Shown here one piece after another: positions 7,984 through 15,412 of a DNA stretch of 32,210 nt. A model generated the notes under the pieces. It did no database searches, was not told where the DNA came from, and was given only the letters and a program-made list of their open reading frames with translations. The DNA lies in assembly GCA_945860725.1 (NCBI GenBank), contig CAMAQZ010000019.1, positions 1 through 32,210 of the forward strand, written 5' to 3'. Origin of the DNA: Klebsiella pneumoniae. GTDB taxonomy: Bacteria > Pseudomonadota > Gammaproteobacteria > Steroidobacterales > Steroidobacteraceae. The translations under genes were made by a program, and so were the position numbers. Each line of letters starts with the position of its first letter. The first letter of the stretch is position 1.

Positions 7984-8960
7984 CGACCCTGCCGCTCGAC
8001 GCTGAACTACCCTGGTTACGTCCCGCCCAAGATGCGTTCAATGCGGCACTGGCCTCCGATCGACTCGGGCACGCGCTGCTGGTGCAGGTCTCGCCGGGGC
8101 AGGGCGGTCAGTGGCTCGCGGTCTGGATCGCTGCCCGACTTTTCTGCCGTAAAGTTGATTCCTATCGACAGATGCCCTGCGGTAGCTGCCTCGACTGTCG
8201 GCGCGTCATGTCCAACGAGCAACCGGACTTGCTGCGGGTGCACCCGATCGAGGACTCCAAAGAGATCCGCGTCGACCAAATCCGGGAACTGAGCGCGGAG
8301 CTGACATTGACCTCCCACGCGGGCGGTCGCAAGGTCGTGATCGTGTCGCCTGCCGAGCGTCTTAACCGTAACGCCGCCAATGCGCTGCTGAAAACCCTTG
8401 AGGAGCCCTCCGGCAGCGCATTGCTACTGCTCGTGACGGGCGAACCCTCACGCCTGCCGGCCACGGTGCGCAGCCGTTGCACCCGGCTCCTGCCGGGCCC
8501 CGCGAACGACGACCTGTTCGTCTCTTGGCTGCAGGCTCAGCGCCCAGAGAGTAGCGCGGCGGATTGGCGCGCCGCGCTCGGGGTGCTGGGACCCCAGCCG
8601 CTCGCCGCTCTGGAGGCCGATACCGCAGCCCTGGGCGGCTTGCGCCGCGACACGGAACGCGCCCTGGAGGATGTGATGCGCGGGACACTCGATGTCGTCG
8701 ACACCGCCGACCGTTGGGGGAAGGACGACTACGCGCTGCGGGTCGCGTGCGTGGAACTATGGCTCATCGATCGGCTGCGTGACTGGGGGCGCGGTAGGCG
8801 CAGCGCGAGCCCGAAGATCTTGTTCGAGGCGCTCGACCATGCGCGCGAGGCCCGCCAGTGGGCGGAATCGCCGGTCAACAAGCCGCTCGCGATCGAGCGG
8901 GTCTTGTGGCGCCTCGCGACGCCGGCACAGGCCGCGGCCTCGCAACGTCCGGTCGGCTGA
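7980..8960 (+). CDS. holB: DNA polymerase III delta' subunit HolB
   Basis: Stator subunit of the clamp loader that places the beta sliding clamp on primed DNA. The 326-aa protein has an AAA+-like N-terminus with a degenerate Walker A (SPGQGGQW instead of GxxxxGKT), which is normal for delta' because it does not bind ATP productively. Four cysteines (Cys56, Cys67, Cys70, Cys73) form the family zinc site. NALLKTLEEP and the SRC motif (TVRSRCTRL) are conserved. The ATG overlaps the tmk stop codon. It converges with the downstream fatty-acid oxidation gene, with only eight bases between the stop codons. Confidence 0.95.
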   Translation: MTTLPLDAELPWLRPAQDAFNAALASDRLGHALLVQVSPGQGGQWLAVWIAARLFCRKVDSYRQMPCGSCLDCRRVMSNEQPDLLRVHPIEDSKEIRVDQIRELSAELTLTSHAGGRKVVIVSPAERLNRNAANALLKTLEEPSGSALLLLVTGEPSRLPATVRSRCTRLLPGPANDDLFVSWLQAQRPESSAADWRAALGVLGPQPLAALEADTAALGGLRRDTERALEDVMRGTLDVVDTADRWGKDDYALRVACVELWLIDRLRDWGRGRRSASPKILFEALDHAREARQWAESPVNKPLAIERVLWRLATPAQAAASQRPVG

Positions 8961-8975
8961 GGCGGCCGTCAGCCG
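8954..8975. terminator. Palindrome holding both convergent stop codons
   Basis: CGGCTGA (8954-8960) pairs with TCAGCCG (8969-8975) around an eight-base loop. The TGA of holB and the TCA (minus-strand TGA) of the convergent gene sit opposite each other in the 7-bp stem. There is no T-run on either side, so factor-independent termination is doubtful. Confidence 0.35.
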
Positions 8976-11035
8976 CGGGGTGCGGCCCACTGCGCCCAAC
9001 CCGCATCCGGCGCAAACCGCGGTCCGTGCCGAGCCGCCAGTTCCTCGAGCCGCCGCACGCAACCGTCCACGCCGCGTGCCCGGGCAGCGTGCAGCGGCCC
9101 GCCGCGGAACGGCGGGTAGCCCGCACCGAAGATAAGACCGGCATCGATCTGGTCTGCGTCTGCGACCACGCCCTCGCGCAGGCAGGCGACCGCTTCATTG
9201 GCCATTGCGAGCATTAGTCGATCCTCGAGGTCTGCAGGCGCAGCCGCCGACGCCACACTCGCAGCACCGCCCGCGATCAACGAACGGACCGGCTTGCCGT
9301 CACGCCAAAGATAAAGACCCTCGCTAGATTTCTTGCCGAGTTTGCCGGCAGCCACGCGGGCATCGAGCTCCGAGGTGTCCGGCATCGGCCGACCGAGACC
9401 ACGGGCGACGATGGCCCCCACATGGCGACAGATATCGAGGCCAACCACATCGGAGAGTTCGACTGGACCCATCGGCATGCCGTAGTCGACGGCCACTCGG
9501 TCGATTACCTCGAACGCCACGCCCTCACGGGCCGCGAACATGGCCTCTTGCATGTATGCCGAGAGCACCCGGTTCACCAGGAACCCAGGCGCGCTGCGAC
9601 AGAGCAAGGGGAACTTGTCGAGCCGGCGGGCGAGGGCGATGGCCGTGCTGATCGACGCCTGTGCGCTCGAGGGGGCATGCACCACCTCGACCAGCGGCAT
9701 CTGTGCCACCGGGTTGAAGAAGTGCAGGCCGACGAGCCGACCCGGATCGGCGAGCGCCGAAGCCAGTTCTTCGAGCTTGATCGAGGAGGTGTTGGTCGCA
9801 ATGACTGCACCGGGTCGCAGCCTGGGCTCGAGTTCAGCGTAGAGCGCACGCTTCGCATCGATGTCTTCCACGATGGCCTCGATCACGAGATCTGCCGTCG
9901 CGATGCCATCGCCTGCAAGATCCGCACGCAGTCGCGCATCGGCCGCAATGCGCTTTGCAGGATCCTTGATGCGTCTCTCGAAGAGCGCTGCAGCACGCTC
10001 GAAGGCCGGTCGGAGCTGCGCCTCTGAACGGTCCTGCAAAGTGACCTCCAGACCACGCAAGGCGCACCACGCCGCGATATCACCGCCCATCACGCCCGCA
10101 CCGATCACATGCACCCGTGCGGGCGCCGTACCACCGGGGACCCGCTGCGACTTGAGCGCATCCTGCAGGAAGAACACCCGGACCAGATTGCGAGAGGTCG
10201 GCGTAAGGAAGAGGCGTGCGATCGATGCCGCTTCAGCATCGTAGGCCGCCCGTCCCTTGGCGCCATACCGCTCCCAAAGATCGACGATGGCGTACGGCGC
10301 CGGATATTGGTCCGCGCGGACTTTTCGCGCGACGCCCGCGCGTACCTTGCGCGCGATGAACGGGCGCAGCGGCGCGAGTGACAGCAGCCGCTGCGTCCAC
10401 GGTGCACGGCGCGGGGCAGGGCGTCGACGAATGAGATCGCGTGCGGCATCCGCCAGGCCGTCCGCCGAATCCACCAAACGATCGACCAAGCCTGCAGTGA
10501 GCACCTTGCTGCCGCGCAGGTTGCGACCGGTCAACATCAGATCGAGCGCCGCCGGCGTACCGATGAGGTTCACGCTGCGCACGGTGCCGCCGAAACCGGG
10601 GTGGATGCCGAGCAGTACCTCTGGGAAACCAAGCGTCAGGCGGTCGTTGCCCACCGCCACCCGGTAGGTGCAGGCCAGTGCGAGTTCGAGCCCGCCGCCC
10701 AGTGCAAAACCCTCGATGGCAGCGACCGACGGGCAGGGCAAGGCCTCGAACCGGTCGATGACCGACTGCCCCGCCTTGGTCAGCCGTTCGGCCTGTTCGA
10801 TGCTTTCCAGGGTAGTAAATTCATTGATGTCCGCTCCGGCCACGAAGCCGCTGCGTTTACCTGAGCGGATCACGAGGCCGCGTGGAGGCGTTCGTTCGAG
10901 CGCAGCCAATATCTCGGCGGCCTCCTGCAACATTTCGGCGTTGAGGCTGTTGGCCGAGGCATCGGCTTTGTCGAGTGTCAGCCAGGCGACCCCCTCGGCG
11001 TCGGTCTCGATTCGGCAGTGTCGAAGCGTCATCAT
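8969..11035 (-). CDS. Fused enoyl-CoA hydratase / 3-hydroxyacyl-CoA dehydrogenase (FadJ/FadB-like alpha subunit)
   Basis: Two-function enzyme of fatty acid beta-oxidation: hydrates trans-2-enoyl-CoA, then oxidises the L-3-hydroxyacyl-CoA with NAD. The N-terminal crotonase domain (about 1-200) has the oxyanion segment FVAGADINEF, Glu117 in GGGLELAL and Glu139 in FPEVLLGIHPG, matching the two catalytic glutamates of E. coli FadB. The dehydrogenase domain starts near 305 with VIGAGVMGG and includes NTSSI and His438 in HFFNPV. With the start at the double ATG (11035), after a GAGGA, it is 688 aa, close to FadJ (714). No thiolase partner gene is adjacent. It lies 13 bases downstream of an endonuclease/exonuclease/phosphatase-type gene. 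Confidence 0.92.
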   Translation of the reverse strand: MMTLRHCRIETDAEGVAWLTLDKADASANSLNAEMLQEAAEILAALERTPPRGLVIRSGKRSGFVAGADINEFTTLESIEQAERLTKAGQSVIDRFEALPCPSVAAIEGFALGGGLELALACTYRVAVGNDRLTLGFPEVLLGIHPGFGGTVRSVNLIGTPAALDLMLTGRNLRGSKVLTAGLVDRLVDSADGLADAARDLIRRRPAPRRAPWTQRLLSLAPLRPFIARKVRAGVARKVRADQYPAPYAIVDLWERYGAKGRAAYDAEAASIARLFLTPTSRNLVRVFFLQDALKSQRVPGGTAPARVHVIGAGVMGGDIAAWCALRGLEVTLQDRSEAQLRPAFERAAALFERRIKDPAKRIAADARLRADLAGDGIATADLVIEAIVEDIDAKRALYAELEPRLRPGAVIATNTSSIKLEELASALADPGRLVGLHFFNPVAQMPLVEVVHAPSSAQASISTAIALARRLDKFPLLCRSAPGFLVNRVLSAYMQEAMFAAREGVAFEVIDRVAVDYGMPMGPVELSDVVGLDICRHVGAIVARGLGRPMPDTSELDARVAAGKLGKKSSEGLYLWRDGKPVRSLIAGGAASVASAAAPADLEDRLMLAMANEAVACLREGVVADADQIDAGLIFGAGYPPFRGGPLHAARARGVDGCVRRLEELAARHGPRFAPDAGWAQWAAPRG

Positions 11036-11048
11036 TCGCGACAGGTCC

Positions 11049-11813
11049 TCATGCAGCGGGTCGTCGTCGTGCGCTCTCTGGCAGCACGTGGAAATCACAG
11101 ACGATCGGCCGATGGTCGGAGAGTCGCACATCGGGGATGCGGAAATCCTCGATCTCGATCTCCGGACTCACCAACACAAAATCAAGCTCGGATCGCGGCA
11201 CCCGCGACGGATAGGACGCGAGCCCGTGGCTGTTGGCGCTGCGCAGGCCGGTGGCCTGCATGAAGAGGTAGAGCTCATCGGCGCCGGTGAAGGTGTTGAA
11301 ATCACCGGCGATGATCACCGGCTTTTGGGCGTCTCGGGTGAGCTCGTGCAGGTGCTTCAGCTGTTCCTGTCGATGGCGGTACTTGATAGACAGATGTACG
11401 AGGAACACACACACCTCGTCGAGCTCCATCTCGATGATCAGGCGTTTGATGCCGCTCGGGAAGTAATGGAATCGCTCACCGTGGACCCGTGGCGCGGCCA
11501 GGATCGCATTGCCTTGCTTGCGGACGATCGGCAATTGGTGGTTGAGCGAGGCCGCGCCGTACTTGCACTCGTAGGCCGTATAGTGCCCAAGGTGCTGCGC
11601 GATGTGCTCGGCTTGGTTGATGAGGCCACTGCGCACAGAACCCATATCGACCTCGATGAGACCGACCAGATCAGGGTCTTCACGCCGGATGAATTGCGTG
11701 ATGTCATCGAGGGTGCGGCGGCTACTGCGAAGGTACCCAGCGCCCGGCACCGGAAGATGGAAAGTCGCGCTGTTTCCGGTCGCATAGCGGATGTTGTAGA
11801 CCAAGAGGCGCAA
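11049..11813 (-). CDS. Endonuclease/exonuclease/phosphatase-family protein
   Basis: A 254-aa metal-dependent phosphoesterase-fold protein. Family marks in order: N-terminal LLVYNIRYATG, VGLIEVDMGS with the metal-binding Glu, IIAGDFNTF (Asp-x-Asn), and the C-terminal SDHRPIVCDF with the catalytic Asp-His pair. No signal peptide is evident, so it is probably cytoplasmic. The substrate class (nucleic acid, phospholipid or inositol phosphate) cannot be decided from sequence. It starts with TTG at 11813: an in-frame TGA lies six bases upstream and the family N-terminus begins exactly there. It is followed 13 bases later by the hydratase/dehydrogenase gene and diverges from the beta-helix gene. Confidence 0.85.
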   Translation of the reverse strand: MRLLVYNIRYATGNSATFHLPVPGAGYLRSSRRTLDDITQFIRREDPDLVGLIEVDMGSVRSGLINQAEHIAQHLGHYTAYECKYGAASLNHQLPIVRKQGNAILAAPRVHGERFHYFPSGIKRLIIEMELDEVCVFLVHLSIKYRHRQEQLKHLHELTRDAQKPVIIAGDFNTFTGADELYLFMQATGLRSANSHGLASYPSRVPRSELDFVLVSPEIEIEDFRIPDVRLSDHRPIVCDFHVLPESARRRPAA

Positions 11814-11884
11814 GCGGCGTCATCCGCGACGGGGGTGGGTAGTTTACCCGTCAGTCAGCGGGTCTGGCGTTGGCTGAGAGCGTC

Positions 11885-11913
11885 CTGATAAAAGTTCGTA
11901 TAATGTATATTAT
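11885..11913 (+). promoter_or_regulatory. AT-rich promoter region for the beta-helix gene
   Basis: The only strongly AT-rich patch nearby. CTGATA (11885-11890), 17 bases, TATTAT (11908-11913) reads as a sigma-70 promoter; a perfect TATAAT also sits at 11899-11904 without a matching -35. ATAAT (11900-11904) and ATTAT (11909-11913) form an inverted repeat around four bases and could be a regulator site. The 146-base gap also carries the divergent control region of the phosphoesterase gene. Confidence 0.5.
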
Positions 11914-11959
11914 GTTAAATAAGGCGTCCATTCGACAGTCACCCAAGAGACAGACTCCT

Positions 11960-13195
11960 ATGTTTCGAGCCGTGCCGATTCGGCTTGCGGTGACCCTGCT
12001 GGCTGTCGCGCTTGCCGACGCCGCCTGTTCGTCCAAGGCCGCGCGTGATCCGTCGCAGCCGTTGCCCCCGGGGCCGTTGGCGGCAACCGAGTTGCGGCTG
12101 CGGCTGATCGAGGCGAAGCCCGGCACGATCATCACGCTCGCCGCCGGGAGGTTCGAGTTCGCCGAGGGCCTGTCGCTCGCGGTCGACCGCGTGACCCTAC
12201 GCGGCGCAGGTCCCGACGCCACCATCCTCTCGTTCGCGGGCCAGATGACCGCCGGTGAGGGTCTCCTCGTCACCGGAGATGATGTCAGGCTCGAGGGCTT
12301 TGCCATCGAGGATACCCTTGGCGATGGCATCAAATCCAAGGGTGCCGATCGCATCATCTATCGTGAGCTGCGGGTCGAATGGACCGGCGGACCCTCGGAG
12401 AAGAACGGCGCCTACGGGATCTACCCGGTCGAGTCCCAAGACGTGCTGATCGACAGAGTGACCGTCCGGGGAGCGTCTGACGCCGGGATCTATGTCAGCC
12501 AATCGCGCCACATCATCGTCCGCCAGAGCCGCGCGGAGTTCAATGTCGCAGGTATCGAGATCGAGAACTCCTCGCAGGCCGATGTGTTCGACAACATCGT
12601 CACCCGAAACGCAGCGGGTATCCTGGTTTTCAACCTGCCGGACCTGCCGATCAAAGACGGGCGGGACATCCGCGTGTTCGATAACCAGGTGTTCGCGAAC
12701 GACACACCGAACTTTGCGCCGCCCGGCAATATCGTGGCGAGCGTCCCGACCGGGACCGGCATCATGGTCATGGCGGCCCGTGGCGTGCACATCTTCCGTA
12801 ATCAGCTGACCATGAACAAAACCACGCATGTTTTTATCTCGTCGTATTTCCTGCCGATGAAGGACCCCTACTTCGACCCCCTGACCGCTGATATCGTGAT
12901 CCGCGACAACCGCTATGGTATCGGTGGTGACGATCCGCAAGGGATGCTCGCGCCGCTCGCGAAGGCGCGGGGCGGGACCTTGCCGCCTATCGTGTGGGAT
13001 GGGGTCGTGCGCCATCGGGCGGTCACGAAGCGCCCCTCCATCGCGATCCTCGAGCCCTCGACCGTCGGCTTCATCGACCAGGGTCTCGCCCGCACGCCGG
13101 TCGACCTGCAGAGCGCCGAACCCTTCGATAGGCGGCCCACCGCCATCGCGATCCGAGCGCCGGAGCCCGTCGTCGTTCCGCAGGACCCGCTCTGA
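11960..13195 (+). CDS. Right-handed parallel beta-helix lipoprotein
   Basis: A 411-aa exported protein with a signal sequence (VPIRLAVTLLAVALADAAC) ending in a Cys, probably a lipoprotein. The body carries PbH1-type beta-helix turns with the repeated I-x-I-x-(D/N)-N pattern: DRVTLRGAG, VRLEGFAIEDT, DVLIDRVTVRGASDAGIYV, AGIEIENSSQADVFDNIV, AGILVFN, DIRVFDNQVFAND, GVHIFRNQL. Such folds bind or cleave polysaccharide, but no catalytic set is recognisable. A related exported beta-helix family is known to occur in pairs with another secreted protein; no such partner is in this window. The ATG at 11960 begins the signal peptide; longer upstream starts would add an unlikely charged extension. The ribosome binding site is weak (AAGAGA). 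Confidence 0.8.
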   Translation: MFRAVPIRLAVTLLAVALADAACSSKAARDPSQPLPPGPLAATELRLRLIEAKPGTIITLAAGRFEFAEGLSLAVDRVTLRGAGPDATILSFAGQMTAGEGLLVTGDDVRLEGFAIEDTLGDGIKSKGADRIIYRELRVEWTGGPSEKNGAYGIYPVESQDVLIDRVTVRGASDAGIYVSQSRHIIVRQSRAEFNVAGIEIENSSQADVFDNIVTRNAAGILVFNLPDLPIKDGRDIRVFDNQVFANDTPNFAPPGNIVASVPTGTGIMVMAARGVHIFRNQLTMNKTTHVFISSYFLPMKDPYFDPLTADIVIRDNRYGIGGDDPQGMLAPLAKARGGTLPPIVWDGVVRHRAVTKRPSIAILEPSTVGFIDQGLARTPVDLQSAEPFDRRPTAIAIRAPEPVVVPQDPL

Positions 13196-13261
13196 CAACG
13201 CGCAACCCGCAACGCAGCCCAATGCCCAGGCCTTGGCGTATGACGCCGGGGCTTCGTTGAT

Positions 13262-14053
13262 ATGTTGCTGTTGTTGTCCGCCATGCCGGAGGAGATCGAG
13301 GCGCTGCGGCCGCTACTGAGCGATGCGCGTGCTCTGGATGGCACTGGATCGGCGCGCGCTGCTTGGCGTGGGCGGCTGCACGGCCATGACATCACCCTCG
13401 CGTTCTCGCGTTGGGGCAAGGTGGCCGCAGCGGCGACCGCAGCCCACCTGATCACCCGGACGCGACCGTCACAGGTGATCTTCACCGGCATCGCCGGTGC
13501 ACTGCGCGAGGGCCTCGCGATCGGCGATCTCATCGTCGGCTGCGACCTCTACCAGCACGACCTTGATGCCTCGCCGTTCTTCGCGCCGACCGAAGTGCCC
13601 TTGCTCGGGCGCGCCGCGCTGCCGACGGATCCGGCGCTGTCGCAGGCGCTGCTCAGCGCGGCAGAGGCGTGGTGCGCGCAGTCGGGGGACGACGCGGACC
13701 GTCCCCAGCAGATCCTGCGCGCAGATATCGCGACCGGTGATCAGGTGATCGGCAGCCGTGCCGCCCGCGACGCGGTCCGCCGACGCGTGCCGAGCGCCGC
13801 CTGCGTGGAGATGGAAGGCGCGGCGGTCGCACAGGTCTGCCTTGAGTTCGGGCTGCCCTTCGCCTGCCTGCGCCTCATCTCGGACGCCGCCGACGAGCGG
13901 ATCGACCCGACGGACATCTTCGCCCTTGCGCGCCGCTCCGGTCGGGTCACCGCAGCGATCCTCGCCCGTTGGCGCTCAGATCACGAGCGGGACGATACTG
14001 GCGCAGAGCGCCGCGATCAACACTGCACCGAGGACATCGACCCACAGGCCTGA
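13262..14053 (+). CDS. mtnN: 5'-Methylthioadenosine/S-adenosylhomocysteine nucleosidase-like protein
   Basis: Predicted to hydrolyse the glycosidic bond of MTA or SAH, releasing adenine, in methionine salvage and quorum-signal metabolism. Catalytic and binding elements of the family are present: Glu11 in AMPEEIEAL, IFTGIAGAL, GDLIVGCDLYQHD, ATGDQVI, VEMEGAAVAQVC (Glu183, Glu185) and the proton donor Asp208 in LISDAAD. The conserved domain ends near residue 240; a charged tail of about 25 residues follows and runs antisense into the 3' end of the transporter gene. At 263 aa it is longer than E. coli MtnN (232). Other purine nucleoside phosphorylase-type nucleosidases remain possible. Confidence 0.8.
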   Translation: MLLLLSAMPEEIEALRPLLSDARALDGTGSARAAWRGRLHGHDITLAFSRWGKVAAAATAAHLITRTRPSQVIFTGIAGALREGLAIGDLIVGCDLYQHDLDASPFFAPTEVPLLGRAALPTDPALSQALLSAAEAWCAQSGDDADRPQQILRADIATGDQVIGSRAARDAVRRRVPSAACVEMEGAAVAQVCLEFGLPFACLRLISDAADERIDPTDIFALARRSGRVTAAILARWRSDHERDDTGAERRDQHCTEDIDPQA

Positions 14054-15412
14054 TTTCAGCATCGCGGCGATAGGCACTTGCCCGCTCGCGTACACGAGTG
14101 CATTGGAGGACGTCGCCGCCGGATTGGCGAACCCCAGATTCGCCGCCATGGCAGCACAGAGCGCGCCGAGCGCCGGATCGAAGCCGGCACTCGCCGCGAG
14201 TCCTCCAGCGATGGGCATGAAGATCGTGGCGGTCGCGATGTTGCTCGCCGCCTCGGTGATGAACGCGCAGAGCAAGGCGATCGCCAACAGCATCGGCAAC
14301 AAAGGCAGCCCGCCAACGGCGCCCAAGGCGCTGCCCAACCAAACCGACAGCCCTGATTTGACCACGGCATCGGCGAGCGCAAGACCGCCGCCCAGGAGCA
14401 GTATCAGATACCAAGGCGCGCGACGCGCATCCTCCCACTCGAGCAGACGCAGCGCAGTCCCGTCGCGGACGGTGCCGCTCGGCAGGATTGTAAGCAGCAG
14501 TGCGCCCGCCACGGCGATCCCCGCGTCGGTGATGCCAGGGAGTGATCCTGCCAGCAAGGGCTGGAAGACCCATGCCGCCGCCACCAGCGACACCACGCCG
14601 AGCACCCGCCACTCCGGCACGGTCCAGGCACCGGGCGAGCCGAGCGCGATGCGCAAGGCATCCGGATGCGGGGCGGCGAGCTCGAACGGCAGGGTGATCC
14701 GTCGCAGGATCCACCAACACGCCGGGAGCGCGAGCAACATGAACGGCACGCCGAAAGCCATCCAGTCGAGGAACGAGATTCGCACGCCGTAGCTGCGCTC
14801 AAGGATGCCGAGCGCGATCGCGTTGACGGGCGTCCCGATCGGCGTGGCGAACCCGCCGAGGTTGGAGGCCAGCGCGATGGAGAGGATCAGCGCAGCGGCA
14901 AAATTCTTTGCATCGCGCCCCAGAGGGGCTGCCGCATCTTCGCCGTGGGTCGCCGACAAGACCGCGAAAGCGATCGGCAGCATCATCACCGTCGTTGCCG
15001 AGTTATTGACCCACATCGAGATGAAGGCGGTCACCGCCATGAGCGCGAACAACAATGCACCGGGCGAGGAACCCACTCGCGACACGACCGACAAGGCGAC
15101 CCGACGATGCAGGCCCCAGCGCTCGAACGCGAGGCCGAGCATCGCCCCGCCGAGGATCAGGAACATCACGGGCGACATGTACTGCGCCGCGACCGCATCC
15201 GGCTTGGCGATGCCCAGTAGCGGCAATGCCAGGAACGGCAGACTGCCGGTCAGGGCGACCGGCACAGCCTCGGTGAACCACCAGCAGGCGATCAACACGG
15301 TGAGCGCCGCGACGCTCCAACCCTCAGCGGAGAGACCCGCGGGTGCCGGCATCGCTCGCATCGATGCGAACAACGCTATGCCGATCCAGAATCCGCTGCG
15401 TCCGATGCTCAT
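13976..15412 (-). CDS. DASS/SLC13-family anion:sodium symporter
   Basis: Inner-membrane transporter, 478 aa with many hydrophobic segments, of the divalent anion:sodium symporter family whose known substrates are di- and tricarboxylates or sulfate. The two family repeats each end in an SNT-type motif: WVNNSATTVMMLPI in the first half and EAASNIATATIFMPI in the second. The start (15412) overlaps the upstream oxidoreductase stop codon as ATGA, so it is coupled to that gene; no separate ribosome binding site is evident. In this setting it may take up a substrate, or move a carboxylate product made by the exported enzyme. The last 78 bases overlap the convergent nucleosidase gene. Confidence 0.88.
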   Translation of the reverse strand: MSIGRSGFWIGIALFASMRAMPAPAGLSAEGWSVAALTVLIACWWFTEAVPVALTGSLPFLALPLLGIAKPDAVAAQYMSPVMFLILGGAMLGLAFERWGLHRRVALSVVSRVGSSPGALLFALMAVTAFISMWVNNSATTVMMLPIAFAVLSATHGEDAAAPLGRDAKNFAAALILSIALASNLGGFATPIGTPVNAIALGILERSYGVRISFLDWMAFGVPFMLLALPACWWILRRITLPFELAAPHPDALRIALGSPGAWTVPEWRVLGVVSLVAAAWVFQPLLAGSLPGITDAGIAVAGALLLTILPSGTVRDGTALRLLEWEDARRAPWYLILLLGGGLALADAVVKSGLSVWLGSALGAVGGLPLLPMLLAIALLCAFITEAASNIATATIFMPIAGGLAASAGFDPALGALCAAMAANLGFANPAATSSNALVYASGQVPIAAMLKSGLWVDVLGAVLIAALCASIVPLVI

